From: Solwaraspora sp. WMMA2065
Lineage (GTDB): Bacteria; Actinomycetota; Actinomycetes; Mycobacteriales; Micromonosporaceae
DNA: 64,000 nucleotides
Assembly: GCF_030345075.1 (NCBI RefSeq)
Contig: NZ_CP128361.1
Location: forward strand, 4,092,001-4,156,000
Direction: 5' to 3'
The position numbers and the translations under genes are program-made. Under the pieces are notes generated by a model. That model was not told the DNA's origin, did not search any database, and saw only the letters and a program-made list of their open reading frames with translations. Within the stretch, counting starts at the first letter, position 1. Every line of letters starts with the position of its first letter. Below, one piece after another: positions 41,432 to 49,848 of the stretch.

Positions 41432-41464
41432 ACGCAGGTCGTCAGCACGAGACGTAGGTTGTCA
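41425..41464 (+). repeat. 20-bp tandem duplication at the GH65 gene end
   Basis: GCACGAGACGCAGGTCGTCA (41425-41444) is followed directly by GCACGAGACGTAGGTTGTCA (41445-41464), two mismatches. The first copy overlaps the terminator arm; the second supplies the GH65 stop codon. Confidence 0.8.
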
Positions 41465-43831
41465 GTCGGTACGCGCCGACCGGCGTACCGGTGAGCGGCC
41501 GGTCGGCTGCTGCGGCGGCGGACTGACCGGGCCGGCCGGCGGGATCGCCCGGATGACCGGCTTGTCCGCAGCCACCGTGATCGGTTCGCCGTGATGGGTC
41601 AGGTCCACGGTGGCGTTCTGATCGACATCGCGCAGCGAGTAGGTCACCTCGTCGTGCTGGACAGCCACCCGCAGCCGTAGGCCCCGCCACATCATGGCGA
41701 ACTCCAGCCGGTTGATCCGCTGCGGCAGCCGGGGAGCGAAGGCCAGCTCCCCGCCGTGGTCACGCATCCCCCCGAAGCCGGCGACCAGCGCGAGCCACGC
41801 CCCGGCCAAGGCGGCGACGTGGATACCGTCGCGGGTGTTGCGGTTGATGTCGTGCAGGTCCATCAACGCGGCCTCACCCATGTAGTCGTGGGCGAGCTCC
41901 AGATGCCCGGTCTCCGCAGCGATCACCGACTGGGTGCACGCGGACAGCGACGAGTCCCGCACCGTACGCCGCTCGTAGTAGGCGAAGTTGCGTGCCTTCT
42001 CCTCCTCGGTGAACGCGTCGCCCCGCCAGTGCATCGCCAGCGCCAGGTCGGCCTGCTTGACCACCTGCTTGCGGTACAGGTCGAAGTACGGGTAGTGCAG
42101 CAGCAGCGGATAGTGGTCCTGCGGGGTGCCGGCGAAGTCCCACTCCTGGTGCCGGGTGAACCCGGCCGACTGCGGGTGCACGCCCAGCTCGTCGTCGTAC
42201 GGAACGTGCATCGACAGGGCCGCGTCCCGCCAGGCCGCGGTCTCCTCGTCGTCGACGCCGAGCACCCAGGCCCGGTCGGCGTAGCGCAGCGCGCAGTCGG
42301 CAGCGGTCAGCAGGTTCCGCTGCGCCATCAGGTTGGTGTAGATGTTGTCGTCGACCACGGCGGTGTACTCGTCCGGCCCGGTCACCCCGTCGATGTGGAA
42401 CCGGCCGTGCCGGTCGTGGTGACCCAGCGAACGCCACAGCCGAGCGGTCTCCACCAGCAGTTCCAGGCCGATCTCCCGCTCGAACTCGACGTCGCCGGTG
42501 GCGTGCACGTACCGCCGGACCGCATCGGCGATGTCGGCCGCCACGTGGAACGCGGCCGTACCGGCCGGCCAGTACGCCGAGCATTCCTGGCCCCGGATGG
42601 TCCGCCACGGGAACGCCGCCCCGTTGAGCCCGAGCATCCGGGCCCGCTCCCGCGCCTGGTCCAGGGTCGAGTGTCGCCAGCGCAGCACCGAGGCGACCGC
42701 CCCCGGCTGGGTGTAGGTCAGCACCGGCAGCACGAACATCTCGGTGTCCCAGAAGGCGTGCCCGTCGTACCCCGGGCCGGTCAGCCCTTTCGCCGCGATC
42801 GGCCGCTGCTCGGCGCGGGCACCGGCCTGCAGCACATGGAACAGCCCGAACCGGACCGCCTGCTGGATCTCCGGGTCGCCGTCCACCCGCACGTCCGAGT
42901 GGTCCCAGAAGTCGTCGAGGTACTTGCGCTGCTCGGCGCAGAGCCCTTCCCAGCTGGAGATCCGGGCGCCGGCCAACGCCGCGCCGACCTGGTCGCGCAG
43001 CGCCGGCAACGAGCGCTGGCTGGACCAGCCGTACGTCAGCAGCTTCACCATCCGCAGCCGCTGCCCCGGCTCCAGCAGGCAGGAGACGGTGGTCCGGACC
43101 CAGTCGTCGAATCCTTCGGTGCTGACCGACACCTCGCCGGGCCCGTCGATCTCGTGCCCCATCGCCGCTGCCATCCGCAGCCCGCTGGCCTTGGTCCGGT
43201 GGATGAGCAGCCCGCCGTCGGGCTGCACCAGCCGCTCCTCGGCCTGCAGCGGCGTCTCCAGCACCGCGGCGACGCGCGGGTCCTTACTCTGTGCCGGCAG
43301 CTCCTCGTTGGCGACCAGCTCGGACTGCACGATGATGCGCAACGGCTCGTCGACCGCCTCCACCTCGAAGCAGATCGCCGCGACCGCCCGCTGGGTGAAC
43401 GACACCAGCCGGGTGCTGCGGACCCGGGCGGTACGCCCGGCCGGCGAGCGCCACTCCAGCCGGCGGTCCAGCAGACCGGCCCGCAGGTCGAGCACCCGCT
43501 CGTGGGAGAGCAGGTCGCCGTAGCGCACGTCGAACGGCTCGTCGTCGATCAGCAGCCGGATCGGTTTGCCGTTGGTGACGTTGACCAGCGTCTGGCCGGA
43601 CTCGGGAAAGCCGTAGCCGGCTTCGGCGTACGGCAGCGGCCGCAACTCGTAGAACGAGTTCAGATAGGTGCCGGGCAGCCCGTGCGGTTCGCCCTCGTCC
43701 AGGTTGCCGCGGAATCCGACGTGCCCGTTCGCGAGGGCGAAGACCGACTCCGACTGGGCCAGGATGTCGAAGTCGAGCCGGGTCTCCCGCACATGCCATG
43801 GCTCCACCGGGTAGGCCCGCTCCCGGATCAC
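41462..43831 (-). CDS. GH65 disaccharide phosphorylase (maltose/kojibiose/trehalose phosphorylase family)
   Basis: 789 residues, cytosolic. N-terminal beta-sandwich (about 1-270), helical linker, (alpha/alpha)6 barrel with catalytic acid E488 in VTGPDEY, and a C-terminal beta-sheet domain (about 690-770). Other GH65 marks: LANGHVGFRGNLDEGEPHGLPGTYLN-type opening, KGLTGPGYDGHAFWDTEMF and NIYTNLMAQRNL. It splits an alpha-linked glucose disaccharide with phosphate to beta-glucose 1-phosphate and glucose. Substrate cannot be fixed from sequence alone. Its GTG overlaps the beta-phosphoglucomutase stop (GTGA), which handles the product. Confidence 0.93.
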   Translation of the reverse strand: MIRERAYPVEPWHVRETRLDFDILAQSESVFALANGHVGFRGNLDEGEPHGLPGTYLNSFYELRPLPYAEAGYGFPESGQTLVNVTNGKPIRLLIDDEPFDVRYGDLLSHERVLDLRAGLLDRRLEWRSPAGRTARVRSTRLVSFTQRAVAAICFEVEAVDEPLRIIVQSELVANEELPAQSKDPRVAAVLETPLQAEERLVQPDGGLLIHRTKASGLRMAAAMGHEIDGPGEVSVSTEGFDDWVRTTVSCLLEPGQRLRMVKLLTYGWSSQRSLPALRDQVGAALAGARISSWEGLCAEQRKYLDDFWDHSDVRVDGDPEIQQAVRFGLFHVLQAGARAEQRPIAAKGLTGPGYDGHAFWDTEMFVLPVLTYTQPGAVASVLRWRHSTLDQARERARMLGLNGAAFPWRTIRGQECSAYWPAGTAAFHVAADIADAVRRYVHATGDVEFEREIGLELLVETARLWRSLGHHDRHGRFHIDGVTGPDEYTAVVDDNIYTNLMAQRNLLTAADCALRYADRAWVLGVDDEETAAWRDAALSMHVPYDDELGVHPQSAGFTRHQEWDFAGTPQDHYPLLLHYPYFDLYRKQVVKQADLALAMHWRGDAFTEEEKARNFAYYERRTVRDSSLSACTQSVIAAETGHLELAHDYMGEAALMDLHDINRNTRDGIHVAALAGAWLALVAGFGGMRDHGGELAFAPRLPQRINRLEFAMMWRGLRLRVAVQHDEVTYSLRDVDQNATVDLTHHGEPITVAADKPVIRAIPPAGPVSPPPQQPTGRSPVRRSARTD

Positions 43832-44577
43832 CGTTCGGCTCCGACCAGCAACTCCCCCAGATCGCTCACCACGATGTCGGCACCGTTGGCGAGCAGTTCG
43901 TCACCGATGCCGACCCGGTCGACACCGATGACGCAGCCGAACTCCCCCGCTCGCGCCGCCGTCACGCCGGCCAGCGCGTCCTCGAACACCGCAGCGTTGC
44001 CCGGCTCGACGCCGAGCTGCGCGGCAGCGGCCAGGAACGTGTCCGGTTCCGGCTTGCCCCGCAGGCCCTTCTCGCGCGCGATCACCCCGTCTACCCGCAC
44101 CTCGACCAACTCCTCAATCCCCGCCGCGATCAGCACGTCCCGGCAGTTGGCGCTGGCCGAGACGACGGCCCGGTGCAGCCCGACCCAGCGGGCAGCATGA
44201 AGGTAGGCCAGCGAACCGTCGTAGACCTGCACCCCGTCTTCGGCGATGCGTCGCAGCAGCACCTCGTTCTTCCGGGTGCCGATGCCGTACACGGTGTCGG
44301 CCTCCGGGGGGTCGTCTGCCGACCCCTCGGGAAGCTCAACGCCCCGCGAGGCAAGGAAGGAACGCACTCCGTCGGCCCGTGGCCGACCGTCGACGTAGCG
44401 GCTGTAGTCGGCGCCCGGGTCGAACGGATGGAACGGCTGGCCGGTGTCGGCGGCGCGGGCGCGGAGGAAGTTGTTGAAGGTCTCCTCCCACGCCGCGTTG
44501 TGCACTTTCGCGGTCTGAGTCAACACCCCATCGAGGTCGAACAGGCAGGCGGTCACATGAGCGGGTAGACCGAGCAC
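43828..44577 (-). CDS. pgmB: beta-phosphoglucomutase (HAD family)
   Basis: 249 residues. HAD motif I is FDLDGVLTQT (nucleophile D14, acid/base D16); the cap domain includes RGVELPEGSADDPPEADTVYGIG. Motif II lies around VVSASANC, the lysine region in IAREKGLRGKPEPDTFL, and motif III in VFEDALAGVTAARAGEF. It converts beta-glucose 1-phosphate from the GH65 phosphorylase to glucose 6-phosphate. It is upstream of and overlaps the GH65 gene. Start GTG 44577; an internal GTG at 44556 is an alternative. Confidence 0.9.
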   Translation of the reverse strand: MLGLPAHVTACLFDLDGVLTQTAKVHNAAWEETFNNFLRARAADTGQPFHPFDPGADYSRYVDGRPRADGVRSFLASRGVELPEGSADDPPEADTVYGIGTRKNEVLLRRIAEDGVQVYDGSLAYLHAARWVGLHRAVVSASANCRDVLIAAGIEELVEVRVDGVIAREKGLRGKPEPDTFLAAAAQLGVEPGNAAVFEDALAGVTAARAGEFGCVIGVDRVGIGDELLANGADIVVSDLGELLVGAER

Positions 44578-44673
44578 GCAGCCAATCTAACCTGATCTCC
44601 GGTCGGCCGGCTCGGTTTCCACCGGCGCGCCAGCCCATGGTGACCAGTCAGTCACTCATCGCCGGCCGCCCTC

Positions 44674-45987
44674 TCACCGCCATCCGACGTCGATCCGGTC
44701 GCCCCGTTCGTCGAAGAAGTGCAGGGCGTCCATCCGGACCGAGACGGCCAGCGGATGGCCGGGGGTGACCGCCGGGTACGGGGCCAGTCGCACGGCCAAC
44801 TCGGCCGGCCGGCGGTGGTGCCGCCCCGGATCGCTGAGCACGCTCTCCCGGTCCGGGCCGGACTCGGCCGACTGGTCTCCGACGTCCGCCCGCCTGACGG
44901 ACCGACCGGTGAGGCGCTGCATCACGCCGCCGAACCGGCGCAGCCGGCTACCGGCACCGGCCGGTTCCACCGCCGTACCGGCGAGGTCGTCGACCACGAT
45001 CGCGGTAGCCCCGATGTCGAGGTAGGCCAGCGACTCGTGGCCGTGGTGTTCGAGGAACCGGATCCGGCCCTGCAGCACGTCGCCCGGGCTGCCGGGGGCC
45101 ACCGGGGTCAGCGCCTCGGCCCGCAGGCCGACCACGATGCGTTCCCCGTGGTAGTGCGACACGGCCCGGGCCCGCAGATCGGTCCAGGGCAGGTAGATGG
45201 TCTGTTCGCCCAGGTTGAGCGCGACGTAGCGGTCGAGATGGACGTAGACCGAGGCCTCCAGCAGGTTCATCCGGGGACTGCCGAGGAACGCGGCGACGTA
45301 GAGGGTGGCCGGCCGGCCGTACACCTCGGTCGGGGTGCCGACGTCCTGCAGCACGCCCTTGCGCATGATCGCCACCCGGTCGGCCATGGTGAGCGCCTCG
45401 GCCTGGTCGTGGGTGACGTAGACGGTGCTGACGCCGAGCTCGCGGACCAGCCCGGAGATCTCCGCCCGCAGCTCGGCCCGCAACCCACTATCCAGGTTAG
45501 ACAGCGGTTCGTCCATCAGGAACAGGCCGGGACGGCGGACGATGGCCCGCCCCATCGCCACCCGTTGCCGCTGACCGCCGGATAGCTGACTGGGCTTGCG
45601 GGCGAGCACGTCGCCGATGCCCAGCGCGCTGGCGACGTCCGCCACCCGCTCCTGCCGGGACGCCGTCTCCACTCCGGACAGGCGCAGCGGGAAGGCGATG
45701 TTGTCCCCCACCGACATGTGCGGATAGAGGGCGAAGTCCTGGAAGACCATCGCGACCCGGCGGTCCCTGGGCGGAATGTCGTTGGCCAGCTCGCCGTCGA
45801 GCAGCACCGCACCGCTGCTCGGATCCTCCAGCCCGGCGATCATCCGCAGCACGGTCGACTTGCCGCAGCCGGACGGGCCGAGGAGCACCATGAACTCACC
45901 GTCGTTGACGTCGAGGTTGACCTTGTCGACGGCGACGGTCCCGTCGGCAAAGACCTTGGATACATCCTTGAGCGCGACGGTGGTCAC
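44674..45987 (-). CDS. sugar ABC transporter ATPase, MsmK/UgpC family
   Basis: 437 residues from GTG 45987, chosen because GGGGAGG stands 5 nt before it and homology begins there. Walker A LLGPSGCGKST, Q-loop VFQDFALYPHM, signature LSGGQRQRVAMGRA, Walker B GLFLMDEPLSNLD, and the switch His in YVTHDQAEALTMAD. The C-terminal TOBE/regulatory region (about 240-437) carries a low-complexity insert (about 345-405). These ATPases power several sugar importers at once; none of the membrane subunits is here. Ninety-six bases separate it from the pgmB-GH65 pair, whose sugars it may help import. Confidence 0.9.
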   Translation of the reverse strand: MTTVALKDVSKVFADGTVAVDKVNLDVNDGEFMVLLGPSGCGKSTVLRMIAGLEDPSSGAVLLDGELANDIPPRDRRVAMVFQDFALYPHMSVGDNIAFPLRLSGVETASRQERVADVASALGIGDVLARKPSQLSGGQRQRVAMGRAIVRRPGLFLMDEPLSNLDSGLRAELRAEISGLVRELGVSTVYVTHDQAEALTMADRVAIMRKGVLQDVGTPTEVYGRPATLYVAAFLGSPRMNLLEASVYVHLDRYVALNLGEQTIYLPWTDLRARAVSHYHGERIVVGLRAEALTPVAPGSPGDVLQGRIRFLEHHGHESLAYLDIGATAIVVDDLAGTAVEPAGAGSRLRRFGGVMQRLTGRSVRRADVGDQSAESGPDRESVLSDPGRHHRRPAELAVRLAPYPAVTPGHPLAVSVRMDALHFFDERGDRIDVGWR

Positions 45988-46070
45988 CGTCACCTCCCCA
46001 GCCATCGGTTGCCGGCCCCCGAATGACTGTGACGAGCGCAATCGCCCTGGCACATCGGGTAAACGTGCCA

Positions 46071-46081
46071 TGTTCGTATTG
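46071..46081 (-). promoter_or_regulatory. -10-like TACAAT element ahead of the ABC ATPase gene
   Basis: On the minus strand TACAAT is followed after 6 nt by an in-frame ATG at 46071, 84 bp before the preferred GTG start. It would give either an 84-nt leader or a leaderless ATPase with 28 extra N-terminal residues. No convincing -35 box was found. Confidence 0.4.
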
Positions 46082-46112
46082 TAACAGCTCGATCACCAAG
46101 AGGTCGGATAGA

Positions 46113-48026
46113 TTACCGAGCGGTTACTTCGGGTAGTCCGACCGGCGACGTACCGAACTCCGGATGCCGGGGCACCCCGTCCCACTGCTGGCCACCCCGA
46201 CGTAGGAAGTAGTCGAGACCGGCGTCCCAGGTGTGCCCGGCCGCCCGCCGTTCGTACAGGTAGCCGAGCGGATGGGTGCGGTAGATAAGCCCGCCGGCGC
46301 GCAGCACCCGGTCCATCAGGCCACGGTCGACCGACCGGGGCACCGGCCGCCAACCACCGACCGCCTCCAGATCTCCGCGCGCCATCAACATCGTGCCGCC
46401 GGCCACCGGGGCGCCGTACGCCTCCGGCGGCACCGCCGCCCGGCGGACCGTGACCCCGAGCATCTGCAGCACCACGAACTCGGCTGCCTTGCCGACCAGC
46501 ATCGCGCCCGAGTACTCCCGGGCCAGCACCAGGTCCCAGATGTGCTCCGGGCCGTACACGTCGTCGTCGTCGACCTTGGTGACCAGGCTGCCCCGGGCCC
46601 GCGCGGTCGCCGCGCCCATCACCTCGCCGAAGCTGAACCCGGCGGGCGCGCTGAAGATCTGGATCGGCCGGCCGCACTCGCCCAGCTGCGCCCGCAGGTC
46701 CGCCGTCAACTCGATGCCATGCAGGCAGAGCACGATCTCCAACTCCGGGTAGGTCTGCCCGGCCAGCTGCCGCACCACGTCCGGCAGGTACTCGGGACGC
46801 CGGGTGACCAGCACCGCGCTCACCGACGGCGGCGCCGCCAGCGCCGGAAATGTGTCGGCGGTGACGTCACCGGCGGCAAACGCGGCGGCGTGCCCACGCA
46901 ACGCCGCCGACCGCTGCCGTACGCTGCGGATCTCCCACTCCAACGGATCCGCGCCGACCCCGGGCAGGCCGCTACGCAGCACCGCGAGCAACGGCTCGGC
47001 CAGCCGGTCCGCCACCGCCGGCGGCAGTTGCGGCACCCGCAGCACGGCACCGGTCGCCGCCAGCTGGGCCAGCAGCGTCGCCTCCGCCGCCGGCGCGATC
47101 GCCGGCACGTCGGGGCAGATCAGATGGGTGAACCGGCGGATCGCCGCCAACTGGTCACCGGACAGCGGTACGCCGGCCAACCCGCCGCGCGCCACCGGCA
47201 CCGCACCGGCTCCGGCTGCCGGTGCCGACCCGGCGGGGGCGGACTCAGCCGGCCGCACCTGCCAGCCGGGCACCGGGTCGGCGGGCAGGAACTCCAACAC
47301 CCCGGTCGGCTCCGTCGGCCCGTACCGGCGGCCCCGGCTGACCGGATTCGCCACCGCCGAATCGATCAGCACCAGCGGCTGCCGGTTGGCCACCCGGGCA
47401 CCGGTGCCACTGGCGGTCACCGCCACCCCGACCAGGTCCGCCGCGGCGGCCAGCGTCGCCGCGTCCGGGGCGAGCACCACGTCGTACCCACGGATCTCGG
47501 GGTTCGTCGTCAACGCCCCGGTCACCGAATGGTTGGCGGCGACCGGCAACCAGCCGGGCGCCACCCCGACCGCCGCGACGTCGGCGCTGGCTGGTCGGGG
47601 CAACGGCCGGACCGGCGCCAGCACCGCCAACGCGGCGGTGAGCAGATCGTGCAGCGGAATCGGCTCGACCAGGTCGACGCTGAGCCGTGCGTTGCCGCCA
47701 CCGCGCGGCAGCCGCACCCGGTGCCGCCGCAGGCCCGGCACCGGACCCAGCCGGCCGGACCAACCAGCGGTCGGCGGACGCCAACGGCGTACCCGGACCA
47801 CCAGCTGGCGGGTCGGCGTGGCCGCGGCCGGCTCAGCCAGCAGGCGGCGCAGCGCCGCCACCGAGTCGGCGTCCACCAGCGCCCGGCGGGCCGCCCCGGT
47901 GGTCGGCCCGGACACCGGGCGGCCGTCCGGTCGATCGGTCAACCGGACCCGCCACCACCAGCGCCGGTGATCGGGACTCCCGCCGCGCACGACGCCGCCC
48001 ACCGTATTCTCCGCCACCTGCGCCAC
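46113..48026 (-). CDS. GT2-type glycosyltransferase with large N-terminal extension
   Basis: 637 residues from GTG 48026 (GTG 48017 possible); the frame further upstream lacks coding character and overlaps the divergent gene. The N-terminal half (about 1-340) is Ala/Pro/Arg-rich with a GT-like fold fragment (RGYDVVLAPDAATLAAAADL). The C-terminal GT-A domain (about 360-600) has VSAVLVTRRPEYLPDVVRQL, GQTYPELEIVLCLHG, KVDDDDVYGPEHIWDLV (DxD metal site) and GGTMLMARGDLEAVGGW. It probably transfers a sugar to a surface glycan. Divergent from a related protein at 48128. Confidence 0.78.
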   Translation of the reverse strand: MAQVAENTVGGVVRGGSPDHRRWWWRVRLTDRPDGRPVSGPTTGAARRALVDADSVAALRRLLAEPAAATPTRQLVVRVRRWRPPTAGWSGRLGPVPGLRRHRVRLPRGGGNARLSVDLVEPIPLHDLLTAALAVLAPVRPLPRPASADVAAVGVAPGWLPVAANHSVTGALTTNPEIRGYDVVLAPDAATLAAAADLVGVAVTASGTGARVANRQPLVLIDSAVANPVSRGRRYGPTEPTGVLEFLPADPVPGWQVRPAESAPAGSAPAAGAGAVPVARGGLAGVPLSGDQLAAIRRFTHLICPDVPAIAPAAEATLLAQLAATGAVLRVPQLPPAVADRLAEPLLAVLRSGLPGVGADPLEWEIRSVRQRSAALRGHAAAFAAGDVTADTFPALAAPPSVSAVLVTRRPEYLPDVVRQLAGQTYPELEIVLCLHGIELTADLRAQLGECGRPIQIFSAPAGFSFGEVMGAATARARGSLVTKVDDDDVYGPEHIWDLVLAREYSGAMLVGKAAEFVVLQMLGVTVRRAAVPPEAYGAPVAGGTMLMARGDLEAVGGWRPVPRSVDRGLMDRVLRAGGLIYRTHPLGYLYERRAAGHTWDAGLDYFLRRGGQQWDGVPRHPEFGTSPVGLPEVTAR

Positions 48027-48127
48027 CCTGTCGTTCCGGCTCGGAGCACCACGTCGGGCCGACACGCGCGACGCCCGACCCACATCACGGCAGAGGCTAC
48101 CGGCCGGGCTTCCGGTACGCTGCACGC

Positions 48128-49594
48128 GTGTCCCTGCCTGGTGCCGTGTCCGCCGCTCCGTCACCACACAACGACTGGACGCTGATCGCCCCCGTCGAGC
48201 CCGGTCACCCGGCGCCCACCGCCCAGGTGAGCGTGCTGGTGGTCGGCGGTGGTGGCGACCCGGCGGCCGCTGCCCGTACCGTCGCCGCACTGCGCCAGCA
48301 GCGGTACCCTGACCGGCTGTTGCAGATCGTCACCGTTGCCGCCGACAGCGCCTTCGCCGACGAGGTCGGCACCGCGAAGGGCGAGATCATCGTCCGGATT
48401 CCGGCCGGGGCGGTCCCGGCACCGGACCTGGTCTCGGCGCTCACCCGCTGGCAGCAGGCCAGTCCGGCGGCGGTCAGCGTCGCCGTACCGATGATCTTCT
48501 CTGGCCGGGCCCCGGACCCGGACGTGATCGTGGCCCACGCCAGCGCCGGCACCCTCGGCCAGCTCTTCCCGGGCAGTACGGTCGACCCCGGGCTGGCCCG
48601 CCTGCTCGACACCACGCATCAGCTCCGCACCGCCGACCATCTCGTCTTCCTGGCCGCCGCCGGCACCGGTTACGCCTTTCAGCGCGACCGCTACCAGGCC
48701 GGCTCCGACCAGTTCCAGGGCGCCGACGTCGAGGTCGCCTACCGGCTGGCGCAGGCCGGGGCAGTGTTCGTGCCGGAGCCGGCGGCGACGCTGTGGACGG
48801 CCGCCGCGGCGGATCCGGTCGCCGCCGGGCGGGCCGACGCCGAGCTGACCGACCTGGTGCCGTTTCCCCGCGAGCGTCGCCGCCGTCCCGGCCGGGTCTG
48901 GCAGGTGCCACTGGTGACCGCCGTGGTGCCGGTCGACCAGCCGTACCAGGTGGTCCGGTCCTGCGTCGACCGACTGCTCGGCGGCAACGAGCGCGACCTG
49001 CACGTGGTCCTGGTCGGCGACTGGGCCGCAGCCGGGACGGACAGCGGCGGGACGGACAGTGGCCGAGCCGACCTGCGGCTGCTGGCCGCCGAGTACCGCA
49101 GCGAACCACGGGTACGGATGGTCAGCAGCGCTCCGGTGACCGCCTTCCCCACGCCGTACCTGCTCCGGGTGCCGCCCCGGCTGGGCGTCGGTCCGCGGAC
49201 CGTCGGGTCGCTGGTCGCGGCGATGGAGAAGTGGCGGTGTGGTCTGCTGCGGGTGCTGCCGGCCGGTGCCGGTGCTCCGACCCACGCCGTCGAGTTGTGG
49301 TCCACCGCGGCCCGCAGCCGGGCGGTGCACGGCGGTACCGCCGACGGCGCGCTGGTCGAGGCTGTTGCCGCCAGCCACGGTCAACGGTGGGAGACCGGCA
49401 GCGAGTACGACGTCGTCGACCTGACCACGACCGGGTCGGGCGCGGCCGGCGGCCAGGCTACGGCCGGGCCGCCCGCCGGCCGCCGGGCCGGACAGACGGT
49501 CACCGTCGGTGGGGCCCGCAGCCTCGGCCGGGCGACCGTCTTCGTCGCCCGCAAGTACGCCCGCGGGGTACGCCGTCGGCTGGTCTCCCGCTGA
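48128..49594 (+). CDS. GT2-like protein, two degenerate glycosyltransferase halves
   Basis: 488 residues from GTG 48128; the long upstream frame is antisense to the divergent gene. The first half (about 30-230) reads as a GT-A fold (QVSVLVVGGGGDPAAAARTV, RQQRYPDRLLQIVTVAADS, GEIIVRIPAGAVPAPDLVSAL, DVEVAYRLAQAGAVFVPEP), but the DxD site is RIPAG. The second half (about 255-400) repeats a similar pattern (VPLVTAVVPVDQPYQVVRSC). Metal-site residues are poorly kept, so activity is uncertain. It ends in a basic tail (VRRRLVSR) like other proteins of these clusters. Confidence 0.65.
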   Translation: MSLPGAVSAAPSPHNDWTLIAPVEPGHPAPTAQVSVLVVGGGGDPAAAARTVAALRQQRYPDRLLQIVTVAADSAFADEVGTAKGEIIVRIPAGAVPAPDLVSALTRWQQASPAAVSVAVPMIFSGRAPDPDVIVAHASAGTLGQLFPGSTVDPGLARLLDTTHQLRTADHLVFLAAAGTGYAFQRDRYQAGSDQFQGADVEVAYRLAQAGAVFVPEPAATLWTAAAADPVAAGRADAELTDLVPFPRERRRRPGRVWQVPLVTAVVPVDQPYQVVRSCVDRLLGGNERDLHVVLVGDWAAAGTDSGGTDSGRADLRLLAAEYRSEPRVRMVSSAPVTAFPTPYLLRVPPRLGVGPRTVGSLVAAMEKWRCGLLRVLPAGAGAPTHAVELWSTAARSRAVHGGTADGALVEAVAASHGQRWETGSEYDVVDLTTTGSGAAGGQATAGPPAGRRAGQTVTVGGARSLGRATVFVARKYARGVRRRLVSR

Positions 49595-49848
49595 GCGTCG
49601 ATCAACCGCCCCAGCCCAAGGGCGATCATGAAAATTCCTTGTTTCGGGCCGCCAGGCACTGCCCGCTGTTCGGGCACGGCACCGCAGGTGGGCGATGATC
49701 TCGCCGGTTCCATCGCACCAATGGTATAGACGTTTCGGCATATAACTTCCCAGTGTCGACCCAGATTACTCTCAGCAAGATCGGCGTTCACTGATCAGCT
49801 GTCACCGTCAGCGGACTGACGCCTGCCGATCTGATGGGAGGACGGGAG

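Noticed and set aside
41756-44200. 814-codon plus-strand open frame opposite the GH65 and pgmB genes
   Set aside because: Composition typical of antisense frames; both minus-strand genes have complete catalytic motifs.
49628-49729. 33-codon open frame starting MKIPCFGPPG before the protease gene, considered as a peptide precursor
   Set aside because: Third-position G/C is only about 56 percent against far higher values in neighbouring genes, the ribosome site is weak, and no modifying enzyme lies beside it.
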